Assembly: GCF_003171515.1 (NCBI RefSeq) | Contig: NC_089398.1 | Span: 310,001-374,000, forward strand | DNA: 64,000 nucleotides | Direction of reading: 5' to 3' | From: Pyrenophora tritici-repentis | Lineage: Eukaryota; Ascomycota; Dothideomycetes; Pleosporales; Pleosporaceae | In this document: positions 32,087 through 43,890 of the stretch, in pieces | Numbering within the stretch: position 1 is the stretch's first letter | Layout of the letters: each line of letters begins with the position of its first letter | Made by a program: the position numbers and the translations under genes | The notes under the pieces: model-generated | Told to the model about the DNA's origin: nothing | Seen by the model: only the letters and a program-made list of their open reading frames with translations | Database searches by the model: none

Positions 32087-33554
32087 AGTGATCGAGTGGA
32101 AACGATGGTTGAAGGAATGAATCGAGGTGTGTCAAACGTGGAATGAGCACAGCTCTGGAAAGTGGAAAGTGGAAAGTGAGTAAACAAATGGGTGCTCTGC
32201 ACAAGGGATGAATGTGACAGAAATGAAAGCCAAGTGTGCCGTTCTACCAAGGTGACGAGCTCGGTTTATATACAAAGTTTACCTTGTGTCGCTCACCATT
32301 GCGCCTGGATGTGACTACCAGAACGCCTGAAAAAGGTTGAGGTAGATTGGTCCAAGCCGCGCTTGCTAATGGACCGTGGTTCGTTGCCGTCAACCTCATA
32401 CACGCCCTGTTGGAGGATACCTTGATCGGGCCAGGCGTAAAGGGTATAGCATCGATAGCCGACATCTGGATTACCCATGACGAGAAAAAGCTTGTCTTGC
32501 TTGACAGCGGTAGATCAGTCTGGGCATTTCTGGGCATGAAATAAGGCATGGGGCTGTGTTCGGATCAAACGCATTGTGTAGTGGATAGAGCTGGCGAGGC
32601 CAACGGTGACGCAAGCTTAGTCGTCGTCAGGGCCACCTTGTGGCTGAGATCTAAACAGTAGCTTGTTTGAAAGCTTGTTGCATGAGGGTCCGGGGAGAAA
32701 GGCTTCCCTAAACGCATAAGTTTGGTGTAAACCTGAGGTTCGCCAGTATAAGGAGTTGAACCTATACGGGTTTCATGCGGGCCGATATGCCTAGTGGACC
32801 TGGGGCTCGACAACTTGGGCATATTCTCCTAGGAGTGAGCGAATACAAACCGTACGTGTAAAGACGCTGGCGAAGGGCCGTATCGCTGCTACTGTACTGC
32901 ATGCTGGCGTCTAGCTTGGCTGGCTGTGAAGCACCAAGGGGAGATGCGAAACATGACCGAATATCGTTGCATTGCTTTGGACGACCTTCGGACTGGCATA
33001 AAAGTTAAAGTCCAGCATCGCACGACATGGCCGCATAGAAGGAAAAGTCCAGAGTTGTGGTGGAAGCCCCGCAGAAGGTCGAAGTGGGCGCCTGCTGAAC
33101 CCTCCATTCAGGCGCTACACCTTGTAGCGGTTTCGTTTAGAGGCATTTGGTTGTGTATCCTGGATCCAGGTAAAAGCTAGGCATGGTAGCCATCGTTGAG
33201 CCACAGCCTCGGGCTGAAGGAAGCCGGCACGTGCCGGGTGCGGGCTTTGACAGATGCGACATGGACGTTGACAGGTGTGAAGGAGTCAAGGCGTCGCTGA
33301 CCAATGACAGCCGCGGTAATGATGATCCGCTCCTAGCCTCTAGCCTCGGCTGCAACTTTTTGGACTTCGTCATATCGAGCCCTAACCAAGAATGGGGAAT
33401 AATGAAGCCATCTCTTTGGCATATGAGACACGATTGAGCACTGCTGGAGTCATCGAGCAGTGTGTGGTCTGTCGCACTCATAACTAGACGATCGTCGGGA
33501 AAATTGTAGTCTCCCGGCTTTGCATTTCGCACGCTTCTTTGCCTCTCCACAAGC
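32087..33554. other. Divergent intergenic region
   Basis: Promoter space between the secreted repeat protein (minus) and ETF-QO (plus). A tandem GGAAAGT repeat lies at about 32156-32176. Open frames here are short or antisense to the ETF-QO start, and I do not support any as genes. Confidence 0.4.
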
Positions 33555-35497
33555 ATGGCCTCCAGAACAGTGTCCGCGTCGGTAACACGACGGTTGCTCC
33601 CAACGCTACGATCCACCGGCATATCGGCAAGGTCATTTTCATGCGCTGCATTGAGAAGTTCACGATTGTCCGCGCTCGGTCACCCCACAGTCCGAATTGC
33701 CGACCAAAGACAAAGACGACCTCTTTCCACCACACCACGCACACGCCTCGCCGCCGTAGACGACACATTCGATCCCAAGTCAATAGAGCGTGAATCTGAT
33801 GAGGTTGACGTGCTTATTGTGGGTGGAGGTCCAGCCGGTCTCTCTGCCGCCATCAAGCTGAAACAGATTGCGACGGCCGCGGGCAACGAGGACTTTAGGG
33901 TATTGGTATTGGAGAAGGCGGGCGAATTGGGCGACCATATCGTGTCGGGAAATGTCATTGAGCCTTCTGCGCTCGATGAGCTGTTGCCCGACTGGAGATC
34001 AGAGGACAACCTCAACCGCTTTGCCGATATTACGCCTGCAAAGGAAGACCACATGTTCTTCATGACGAAGAACAAGGCCATTCCTCTGCCCAAGCCGCCC
34101 CAGATGAACAACCACGGAAACTACATCATAAGCTTGAACCAAATGGTCAAGTGGCTCGGTGAGCGCGCCGAAGAGGCAGGCGTCGAGGTTTATCCTGGAT
34201 TTGCTGCGTCGGAGGTCCTATACAACGCGGACGGAGCTGTAAAAGGTGTAGCCACCAATGATCTCGGCATATCACGCGAGGGCAAGGCAAAGGAATCATT
34301 CGAGCGAGGCATGGAGTTCTACGCGCGCGTCACATTGCTGGGTGAGGGCTGTCACGGTAGTTTGTCCAAGCAAATCATCAAAAAGTACGACCTGAGGCGG
34401 GATAGCCAGCACCAAACATACGGTCTTGGCATCAAGGAAGTCTGGGAGGTGCAGCCGGAGAAGTTCAAGTCTGGACTTGTCGTTCACTCAATGGGATACC
34501 CCCTACCCAAGGACACTTATGGCGGCGGTTGGATGTACCACTTTGGCGACAACTTGGTTAGTATTGGTTTAGTAGTAGGGCTCGACTACCCGAACCCGTG
34601 GTTAGCACCGTATGGCGAATTCCAGAAGATGAAACACCACCCATACTACAAGGATGTCTTGGAAGGTGGCAAGTGCATCTCGTATGGTGCGAGGACACTG
34701 ATTGAGGGCGGCTTCCAGTCTATCCCGAAATTAGCCTTCCCTGGCGGCGCTCTACTCGGTGATGCTGCAGGACTACTTAACCTTCCGAAGATCAAGGGCA
34801 CACACAACGCTATGAGATCCGGCATGTTGGCAGCCGAAGCGACCTGGGATGCCCTACAAGCCAACACCGACGGCGGCGATGTATTCCTGTTTGACTATGA
34901 GGACAAGATGCGCAAATCATCCATCTGGTCAGAACTGAAGACTGTGCGAAACATGCGCCCGTCTTTCCACACTCCGCTCGGCATCTACGGAGGCATCATG
35001 TACTCTGGGCTGGAAGCGTACGTCCTCCGAGGCAAAGCGCCTTGGACGCTGAAGCATGGCAAACCTGACCATGCAGCGACCAAGACCGCAGACGAATGTC
35101 CCAAGATCGAGTACCCCAAGCCGGACGGCAAGATTAGCTTTGACATCCTGACAAGCGTCAGCCGAAGTGGCACCAATCACGAAGAAGATCAACCCTGTCA
35201 TCTCCAAGTCAAGGACTACGACGCTCATGCCCAGCAAGAGTGGCCCAAGTACAAGGGTGTTGAGAACCGATTCTGTCCTGCAGGCGTGTATGAATATGTC
35301 GAGGACGAGAGCAAGGAGTTGGGCGTCCGGTTCCAAATCAACGCTCAGAAGTAAGTCCGGCACATTCCCTTGGTGGATCTGAGCTGACTGTGAATAGCTG
35401 TGTTCACTGCAAGACGTGTGATATCAAGGTACCCGATCAGGACATCAACTGGCAGACACCACAGGGTGGCGAGGGACCCAAGTACGTGCTTACGTAA
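33555..35497 (+). CDS. Electron-transfer flavoprotein-ubiquinone oxidoreductase, mitochondrial
   Basis: Exon 1 is 33555-35350 and exon 2 is 35398-35497 (47-bp intron, GTAAGT...GAATAG), 631 residues. ETF-QO passes electrons from ETF, reduced by fatty-acid and amino-acid dehydrogenases, to ubiquinone in the inner mitochondrial membrane, using FAD and one 4Fe-4S cluster. Residues 1-65 are Arg/Ser-rich and lack acidic residues, a mitochondrial presequence. VLIVGGGPAGLSAA (86-99) is the FAD Rossmann motif, and GDAAG appears near 410. The cluster ligands are Cys574 and, across the intron, Cys600, Cys603 and Cys606 (NCVHCKTC). Splicing is needed to complete the cluster, which confirms the model. Complete single-copy housekeeping gene. 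Confidence 0.95.
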
Positions 35498-36341
35498 ATG
35501 TGGATAAGTCACTGTCATTACTTGAATCTGTTCTGGATAGAAAAAAGGCAGTTGGGCACATGTACATTAAAAGGATCCTGAGCAAGTGTATAGTAACGCT
35601 AACAAATCGTTGATGCCCAAATGCCTTTACCCGGGTATTGGTAAGACCACGCCTTGGACACAATTGATGGATATGCCGGTTCGCACAGTAATGAAGCTAT
35701 TGCACATCCAGTCCAGACCACTAGTTCGTCTCCCACCCCTCACTCTCACTGCTACTGTCTCTCACTGGTCGCCTCGTGGGGCAAACAAGTATTACCAGGC
35801 ACGTGATGTCCGTGCCCAGGGTTTGCCAAGGGATTGAGCTATGAGGCGTTGGGCGAACTTCATCTCCGCCCGTTCGTCACTCTTCGCCCAACAACACCGC
35901 CGACACCTATTACATCAATAGTTGCTCGGCCCTCATATCCATTTGCGAAATATTGCGCGACACTGGATCTACTAATTTCCCTCCCCCGGCCCCAAGCGTG
36001 CGACCACGACAGTTGCACTTTCCCGGCTCCTTCCAGGTTCTGGAGCTCTCAGGTTCTTCACGGCCACTCTGCTTCCAGCGCCCGACTCCATCTCCAAGGT
36101 ACGACTAGCCGCCTGTATTGTATTCCCTGGCCACTCCTTGCGCGTTTATCTGGTTCCTGTATTTGCGCATGTCGTTGGACACTGGTTTCCTCGTGTCGCG
36201 TCTTAAACGGAGCCTTTCCATTTCTGCCAGGCACTATGCGCACTCCTGCGCTGGCTGGGCGCTCACTCGTGGACATGTGCTCACGATTCTCTCCAGACTA
36301 GGCTATCGTTAGGACAAAACTCTACCGTTATAGCCCCCATT
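35498..36341. other. Intergenic/5' UTR of the SR protein gene
   Basis: Pyrimidine-rich sequence before the SR gene. Overlapping small ORFs (35834-36301) are not protein-like; part of this is probably a long 5' leader. Confidence 0.4.
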
Positions 36342-37653
36342 ATGACCGAGGTATCGTCCACGCGCCTATACCTAGGCAACCTTCCCCGTAATGCCACAAA
36401 GGCAGACGTCGAGGGCCACTTCCAGACCCATGGCACTGGTGAGATCACTGAGATCAAGCTCATGAACGGCTTTGGCTTCATCGAGTACAAGGATGCCATG
36501 GACGCTCGTGACGTTGTTCCAGGTAAGCGTCATTGAGAGTGTTAGATGAGCGCGCGCTAACTTTGATTCAGCTTTCCGTACGTGAGAACATCTGCATATT
36601 GTAGCAACGCCCCTCTAACTTTCGTAGATGGTTCCGACTTCATGGGTGAGCGTCTCATCGTCCAGTTTGCCCGTGGCTCTCGTGCTCGCAACGAGAACTT
36701 TACTCCCCACGAGCGCGTCCCCCCGCGTCCTAGGCGGACTCCATACCGGATGAGAATTGCGAATCTTCCGGTGGAGACTAGCTGGCAGGTTAGACACCCC
36801 GTACTTTGGATTTCCTCCGTTCCCAACTAGGGCCAGTGTACCGTTCATGGACCAAAATGGCTTTGTTTCCGCGTTCCCGTTGTACACTCTGGATTTGGAC
36901 CTCGCCTAACTTGGAATGTATAGGACCTAAAAGACTTTGCCCGCCAGTCTGGATTGGACGTTGTCTACTCCGAGGTTGGCCGCGAGCGTGATGGCACTGG
37001 GTTAGTGAAGCATGCTGGGACGCACCCGTGCAGTACTAACGTCTGGCAGATTTGTCGAGTACGAAACAGCCGCCGACCTCAAGGCTGCAGTCGAAAAGCT
37101 TGACCGCCGTGAGTTCAAGGGCCAGGAGGTCACGTGTGTCCAAGACGTGTCTGATCCTCCCCCACCACCTCCGTTCAAGCCTAGGGCTCCTTATGGAGGC
37201 CCTGGTGGACCTGATGACCGCGGCCGAGACAGATACCGATCCCGCTCGCCCATGGGCCGACGTGGAGGTGGTTACCCACCTGCGCCGTACGACGACTACT
37301 ACGACCGTCGCGGCCCCCCTCGTGGCTACAGCCCTCGCCGTGACGACTACCGCCGACGCACACCTCCTCGCGAGTTCTATGATAGGCGTGATGGAGGATA
37401 TGGACGCTCGCCTCCTCGTGGTCGCATACCTGATGAGTATGGCCCACCGCGCGCGCGTTACCCTGACGATCCTTATGATACTAGGGCCGGACCTCCACCT
37501 CGTCGCTACGATGACCCCTACATGAACGGTCATGGACGCCCATACGATGGAGGACGACCGCCCTCCCCACGTGGTGCTCGTCCTCGTAGTCCAGGAGGCC
37601 GTCCTCCTTACGACGCTCCCGCAGCAGACTACCCGCCTCGCGGCCGATACTAG
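36342..37653 (+). CDS. SR-type pre-mRNA splicing factor, two RRMs and RS/RGG-like tail (342 aa)
   Basis: Five exons: 36342-36522, 36572-36577, 36628-36788, 36924-37000 and 37050-37653. The first RRM (residues 8-77) has LYLGNL (RNP2) and GFGFIEY (RNP1). The second (about 108-180) carries SWQDLKD, the signature of the pseudo-RRM of SRSF1-type SR proteins, made across the exon 3/4 junction. The tail is rich in Arg, Asp, Tyr, Pro and Gly with RS and RGG-like units (YRSRSP, PRGYSPRRDD). These proteins bind exonic enhancers and recruit the spliceosome in the nucleus. Exon 2 is only 6 nt (CTTTCC) between introns with CTAAC branch sites; it supplies the Ala-Phe needed for AFHGSDFMGERL. Skipping it keeps frame. 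Closest known relatives are S. pombe Srp2 and yeast Npl3 by layout. Confidence 0.92.
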
Positions 37654-39343
37654 GATTACAGCGAACATGAGTGATGTGGTAGCAGCAGCAGCAGCATCCG
37701 TATGTCGAGATACCATTCGGCTTCTTCATTTTGCCTTGTTACTCCGGGATGGATGTGCGCTGACCCCAGTTAGCCAAAAACAAAAAGAAAAATAATGCTC
37801 TGAGAAATCATGTTTTTGTTTTGCTTAGAAGCATCATTGCCCTTTTTCGAGGACTTTTATTATCTGCAGGACATGGTTTACGCGAGGAATTTATAACAGC
37901 CTGTGGATTGCGGATGTCCGAAGGCCGCAGTATGAAAACTTAAACGAGACTGCTCATGTGTGTTTTTATGTTCCTTACTGTGTTTTATCCCGGGTCTTCC
38001 GTATTTGTTCTTGGATGGGCTGGGGTTTCCGTTGCATATGCGATATGCGATCATGTTTGGTCATGAGAGAGGATGGCGTGGGGTCGAAGGACAGCTTTTT
38101 CCACCATTAAACCTGTGTGGAAGGGCCTGGATCTTTGTAAACATGAAAAGTCGCTTTTTCTTTGTTTATTCTTTTCCTCTATACGAGTATCTGGATGGAA
38201 GTGGGTGTGGATGTGGTTATGGTAATCTAGGCATATGTGAAATCCATGGTATTTACTACGACTATCCTAGACTTTTTTGCTGGCCTAAAACATGTCTGGT
38301 CAGTCACTTGTTTGTTTGTGCGTTGAGTGACGTTGTACGTATCTGGACATGGACACACGTACACACACCACAGCACGAAAACCCCCGACACAAAACTCGC
38401 TACATCTACATCTACATCTACGCCTAGCTAGCTCCTGCACGGGAGGGACGTACGTGTACGTTTACCCAGAGGTTTAGAAGGAATAATCACCGTGGAATAG
38501 AGAGTATTACAGTATTTCTTTCCACACGCGAATGAAACTCGGTTGTTTGCGTGCGTGTGTGGATGTCGTATATGTGTCTGTGTTTGTGTATGTGTATGTG
38601 TATGTGTTGGTAGGTAGGTAGATAGGCTTGGTGTGTACTATACAACAAGGCTGGATGGGTGGGTGTGATAAAGGTGGAGGTTGTGGGGTGGGGAATGAAG
38701 ATGGTGTGGTGGACTAACAAGAAGACTAGGAGTAGACAGAGAGAAAGGTTTTCTGAGTGAGGGTAAGGGTAAGGGTAAGGGTGTGGGTGAGGGGTAAGTA
38801 GGAAAGGAACGAATAAGAGTAAAAACTTGAATCGAATTTCACTCAACTTGTTAGTTACACATGTACGTGATGCGTGAAAGAAACATTTTTCACATTAACG
38901 CTTTATGCATTGTTTGAGAAAGTCGATTATGGTCTTCTATTGTAAACCACAGATCTGACGTTCAACGCTCGACGTCCATGGGCTTTCCTTGCCTTGCACT
39001 AGTCACGTGGCAGAAATGAAAAACATCTTTGTGAATAAACTACCATGTGTGGAAATTCTCAGCGAGCGATATGTATATATGTATTTATGTATGTATGTAT
39101 GCAGAAAGATTTCATGACATGACGCTAGATACACCGTTCATACCCTATATGCAAGAAAGAAAGAAAGAAAGAAAGGGAAAGGTAACCCGTGGGGAAGATT
39201 GTACATATTCGTCTTGTGTAAGCGAGCTTCGTGTAGTGGCTGCTCGCTGCTTTGATCCCCCTTATCCCATCATTGACAAATGAGATGAGATGCTGAGGAA
39301 GGCAGCGGTGAAAGAGCTGGGCCTATGGTATGACGAGAGAATC
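37654..39343. other. Intergenic with several microsatellites
   Basis: Holds the SR gene 3' UTR. Simple repeats: ACATCT at about 38401-38420, GTGTAT at 38575-38607, AAGGGT at 38757-38785 (not the TTAGGG telomere repeat), GTAT at 39070-39101 and AAAG at 39150-39178. ORFs here are repeat-driven. Confidence 0.55.
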
Positions 39344-40533
39344 CTACCCCAACATCTCCCATTCGTCGTCGTCGCCGGGGTAAGGAGTACCACTTGCAGC
39401 CAGCACATCAAACACAGGAGTAGCGATGATTTCCGGACTGGACATTGGATCTTCTGTAGGATGTGCCATGAAATGTACTTTAGGCCGACATACCAGTGTA
39501 AAGCCATGGTCATCATCTTCCGAGGACTCACATTCTGTGTCGAAGATGGTGGGGAGCTGTGTGCTGCGCGCAGGGCGAAGGGGAAGCGAAGATGTGGTGA
39601 AGTCGATGACGGAGTCGATCATGTTTTCTTCGACTGGCTGGTCATGTGTGGCGTCGGAGGTACTGAGCGTCAGCAGCTTCTCGGGGCTTTGCATGCTAGA
39701 CGCTGGAGCACTGTCGTGTGTCTCCATGGGTATATCAGGAATGGAGTCGGACATCATGTCTTGGGGTAGATCTCTGGATGCGAGAACGGTGGGTAGGATG
39801 TTGGGGTTAGGTCCTTGCGTAGTATAGCTCAACTGTATGATGTTGGATGCGCCTTGTGAGGTCAGCTTTGGAACTACACAAAACGTGCTGGAATCTACTT
39901 ACATTCATCTCCGAATCCACGGCGCATGTTTTCCACACACAAGTCTTGTCTGAACTTTGGGAGTTCTTCGAGGAGCATGCGGAACTCTGGGTCGTGCTCA
40001 AGATCGTACTGTGCGAAGACGGAGATGCAGTAGTTGAGGAGTGTGCTGAGTAGCCAATGGTCTCTGCCTACGTTTACGCTGGTATAGTGGTGATATACAA
40101 AGCGGATGGTGTCGAATAGGTCTTGCGGGGGGACATGTTGATACATGGCCATTTCCAAATTGGAAGAGAGACTGCCTTGGGCCATGCGTCGCAGTTGATC
40201 AACATCAAAGTCTTCTGCAATCTTGTACGTCTCCACATCAGGCAGTAACGCTATCGGCTCGAACTCTGGGTCGGGGTGGAAGTAGGTACGGGTATAGCAG
40301 TAGCGGAGGAGGGAGATGGCAGCCGTCGTGGATGTGGCCTCGATGCTGGCTTGAAGGCGGCCGTAGGGGCAATCTTCAAAGGCAATGTAGAGCAATGGAC
40401 ACGACTCGACGAACATGAACGTGTTGATGCGATCTGAGATGTGGCAGACTTGGCCGCCAGGGAGTGCTACCTTTAGGGTCGCCTCGACCTGGTATCGCTC
40501 GCAGCCTTCGTCGAGGAATGAGAGGTCGTCCAT
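39344..40533 (-). CDS. BTB/POZ domain protein, 379 aa
   Basis: Exons 40533-39903 and 39852-39344 join at a 50-bp phase-1 intron (GTAAGT...CACAAG). The N-terminal half has the fungal BTB pattern: an opening strand (VEATLKVALPGG), FMFVESCPLLYIAFED, SLLRYCYTRTYF and YKIAEDFDVDQLRRMAQGSL, ending in helices up to about residue 200. The C-terminal half is acidic, Ser/Thr/Pro-rich and disordered. BTB domains mediate dimerisation and often recruit Cullin-3 ligases; no second domain is visible here to tell the target. Start at the first Met fits the domain (MDDLSFLDEGCERY). Confidence 0.82.
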
Positions 40534-40810
40534 GTTGAATGGTGGTAGAGAAGATGCAGCACGACCAGCTTTTGAAGTAGGCGCCGGGCCGTCTCACGTC
40601 TCCAGAAGAAGTGCTGAGACTCCCGGTGAACCGTACCAGCGACACCTTTCGGGAGGAACGGTGAGACACTGCGGTGAAGATGAAAGGGAAGACGTGAATT
40701 TGCGGCCGTCAGCTGCGACAAGAGTCTGACAAGGCTGTAGGACTTCACTGAGTTGTCAGGGTGGGATGGACCAGGCAACCGTTTGCACGTGGAGGCCAAG
40801 CGCTAGTACC

Positions 40811-41092
40811 ATGGGAGGCCGCCGGTCAAGGGCTGAGGGGTATAACGGATCACGGAGGATTTTCAACGAATTTTCAGGTCATTGGCTTGTTTTTGACGAA
40901 AAGAAAAGAGAGTTTGTGCTTGGAGCGTGCCACGACGGAGGGGCTATCAAGCCTTACGCCGTCTCCCTCTCGGGTGTGGAGGTTGTGCAGCATGTCGGAC
41001 ATGTGCCATTGGGTTCGCGTAGAAGATGGCTAATTGACATCCAATCAGACGCTCCAGCACAGTACAGCCTCACATACAAGGCTGAGGCGTAA
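40811..41092 (+). CDS. Possible small protein, 93 aa
   Basis: An open frame from the Met at 40811 (or 40766) with protein-like composition, e.g. SGHWLVFDEKKREFVLG and RRWLIDIQSD. It sits between divergent neighbours and has no domain, signal or splice site I recognise. It could be the end of an unrecognised spliced gene or chance. Confidence 0.3.
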   Translation: MGGRRSRAEGYNGSRRIFNEFSGHWLVFDEKKREFVLGACHDGGAIKPYAVSLSGVEVVQHVGHVPLGSRRRWLIDIQSDAPAQYSLTYKAEA

Positions 41093-41412
41093 GCTGCATG
41101 TGATGGTTAGTGGTTGGTGTTGAGGGGTGTGTGCATGATGCCCGCGCAATGGTCGCGGTGGTGCTAGGACGAAGCTGGGGAAGCTCCAGCCCACGGCCCA
41201 CTTGGAGCGTCGCGGCGCTGTGATGACGGTCATTCCGTCCGCTAAACTTCAACATCGCACTTTGGTTCTGAACTAGTATTTGCTGTCAGTCGTTGTTGAA
41301 AGGTTAAACATTGTTAACCTGCCAATTGCTTGCTCGTTTCTCGTCTTCCTACCAATCTTGCATACCGTCATCCTTTGTGGCAGTGCGGATTTCGGCATCA
41401 CACCACCCCGCC

Positions 41413-41819
41413 ATGGGTTTCCTCTCCATCCCATTTCTACCGGAGAGTTTTGCAGTATTCGAAACTTGGATCGCACGCGCATTCGTAAGTTTCATTTCGA
41501 CTCTGCCATACTGTCCGGCATTCTCATAGTCGTCCAGCTCTTTCTAGGGCTTATATCCATCGGCCCATGGGCAGCGCTGCTTATCTACGACCTCCTCCTC
41601 TACGTCTGCCGCGCATGCGCCCACGAAATGCCGATTATAGGCGGAAGAGCCCGCGGAAAAGCAAGACCACGTGCCCCGAGCCTCACGGAGCGACCGAGCG
41701 GACGGCGGCGGAACTTTAGTTTTGCCTCGCGCGCCATCGACAGACCGGTGATGAATACAGGAAGTGCGAATGCCGGATCACAGGACGCGCGGTATCGTCA
41801 GACGGCCGGAAAAGACTAG
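41413..41819 (+). CDS. Small membrane protein, 117 aa, two exons
   Basis: Exon 1 (41413-41484, MGFLSIPFLPESF...) joins exon 2 (41538-41819) through a 53-bp intron with a GTAAGT donor and a GTCCAG acceptor; a nearer TCATAG acceptor would give a stop at once. The product has an amphipathic N-terminus and one membrane span (about residues 24-48, LFLGLISIGPWAALLIYDLL). The C-terminal tail is basic and Arg/Ser-rich (about 70 residues), probably cytosolic. No known domain. The conserved-looking N-terminus and clean splice signals support a real gene. Confidence 0.65.
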
Positions 41820-42498
41820 GGAATCCTCATAGGGGCTCTGGAAGCTAGACCTAATATACTCTGTTGCCCGCATTGCTATTGTGATGCCTCGGTCAGGAGC
41901 GGATCCCAAGTGCTCATATGGAAGTAGCTTGAAGCTCTTTCCAAGACTAGACAAATCCCGTAGTCGCGAGGAAGAGACCAGCGTCGTGGTCTTGATCGCG
42001 TTGGGAACTACCAGTCTGATATCGCCTCCGCATGTACATGGATCATCACTGAAAAGGACCGATGTCGGTGGCTTGGTGAATACCAGGTACGAAGTACAGT
42101 AAGTCGATGAGGGGTGACATGTCGTCATTCAACTGGAGCATCTTCAGCATGCCTTCTTTCAACTTCAACATGCGCTCGTGGGGATGCAGCCTCGCTTATA
42201 GAAGCTATCAGATGCATAGATTGCAACGGGGTCCAGGGACAAAACATGCGCCAATTGCGTGGACCCATAGATAATTGTCGTACAATTACCTGGTCAGGCT
42301 ACCAGAACTATAAAAAAGGTATATACGAAGCTAAGCATGGCTTAGCGTGCTTCTGGCGCGCTCCTGTCAATAAACCTCCGTTCACTCTCCCCTCACCAAC
42401 ACTACAACAACGTCGTCTCATCGTCAATTCAACTGTCGATAACTCACAAACATTGTCCATCCCCCCAAAAAAACTAATTCGGCATCCCTCCAGACACA
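41820..42498. other. Intergenic, nothing recognised
   Basis: Contains the pyrimidine-rich 5' leader of the next gene (42360-42490). No other feature supported. Confidence 0.35.
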
Positions 42499-42905
42499 AT
42501 GGCTGCCACAACTACAAAGACCAACACCCCAAAGGCCGCCAACGGCGCTGGTGTCAAGAAGGCGCCTGCGAAGCTCGGCCGCGTCGGCAAGAAGAACAAC
42601 GCAAAGAATGCCATGATCAGGATGCAAGCATACTGTAAGTCTGCAACGTTTGACGCGTCTTGTCGCGTGATTCGCACGCGTTTGTCGCTTGGGCGCAACA
42701 CGACTTGTGCGCTATCCGGAAATGAAGGACGCTGACCATCACCACCAGTCAAGGCTCATCGCGACGAGTACAAGGACCTCACCTTTAAGGAGCAACAGCA
42801 GGAGCTCGGCAAGAAGGTACGACATATCAGCGCACTTCAATTCGCGCAATGGCTAACCCGATACAGTGGAAGGCATCGCCAGAGAACCCCAAGAACAGCG
42901 CTTGA
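42499..42905 (+). CDS. Short basic HMG-box-like protein, 80 aa
   Basis: Exons 42499-42634, 42749-42816 and 42867-42905 join in frame. A basic Ala/Lys N-terminus (about residues 1-38) is followed by MIRMQAYFKAHRDEYKDLTFKEQQQELGKKWKA. This follows the HMG-box pattern of helix 1 and helix 2 (aromatic-x-x-x-R-x-x-hydrophobic... ELGKxWK) but stops after the second helix. Full HMG boxes have about 75 residues and a third helix, absent here. It may bind DNA weakly or be a member of a reduced fungal subfamily (YABBY-like short form). Three clean small exons make it a solid gene. Confidence 0.75.
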
Positions 42906-43890
42906 TGACCGCAATAGCCAACACACATCTTCACACCCAACCATTGTTCATTGGATGATGAAGAAATATCCGACGGACGGAAACATGCGATATGGCATGA
43001 GGAAGCTCCATTTCTTTTCTTGTTCATCACTCACCCTTCTGCCATGTGTTATACGACGGTTCCGGCGTTTGGGCGGCAGTAATCATGGCGCATAGGACTT
43101 GTAGTAGTTAGTGATACGATTCTGTTACAATATGGAAGAATTAATTTAAAACGTCAAATCACGACTAGTGCAGGTATTACAGCTGCAGTGCATTACCCGT
43201 CATGCCCACGCCGTAGGCTAATTGCAGGTCACACACAAGTCCGGATGAACGCGTTGTGTCACCGACATGTTACCTTATAGGTCTTGACTCGCTTTTGATA
43301 TGGCGAAAGTATTGCGCAGGTCTCTCATACGTCACGGTCTAACGTCTGTTAGTCCATGGGAACTCCCGAGGTCAAACGCGGTGACACCACTAGGAAATAG
43401 TCGCAATCCTAATCTGATCACCAACGAGATGAAGGCACGGCACCAGTGACGATATGACAAGGCAACACAAGATGATGTATTCCATTCTTGAATGCTGTTG
43501 TTGTGTCGGCCTTCATCGGCAGCGCCGCTACTTATCAGCTGCGCGTAAGTGTACAGGTAAGCTGTTGGTAAGCCAGTTCGCTGCCCCGCATCCAGTACCG
43601 AAGCCCCCCTCCGACATCATCACACTCCACCCTGTGAAGGCTGCCGCTACCACGACTCGACCTATGAGCTTCGCGAAATGGTCAGCGGGGCTCACACGGA
43701 CTTTTGTGGTGAGTTTGTGGGTAGCAGTGGGATGACGACTTAGCTTGAATGTAGTATACCCTTTTGTTGGTGAGGTTTGTCGTAATCTCCTCTCTTCTTT
43801 CAATTCTCTTGTCGCGGTCTCTGTGTGATCTTTCGTGAATTGTATCTCACTTAATACGCACATTTTCTATTCGACTACATCTGCAGCACA
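42906..43890. other. Intergenic, nothing recognised
   Basis: 3' flank of the HMG-like gene and promoter of the dioxygenase gene. Frames at 43454-43863 are not protein-like. Confidence 0.35.

Noticed and set aside
33137..33622. 161-residue minus-strand ORF
   Set aside because: Overlaps the start of ETF-QO in antisense and has no protein-like pattern.
38757..38785. Telomere-like GGGTAA repeat
   Set aside because: The unit is AAGGGT, not TTAGGG; only about three copies among other simple repeats.
37960..38846. ORFs downstream of the SR gene on both strands
   Set aside because: Driven by microsatellites (HPYPYP, IHIHIH, IYIYIY); likely 3' UTR and intergenic DNA.
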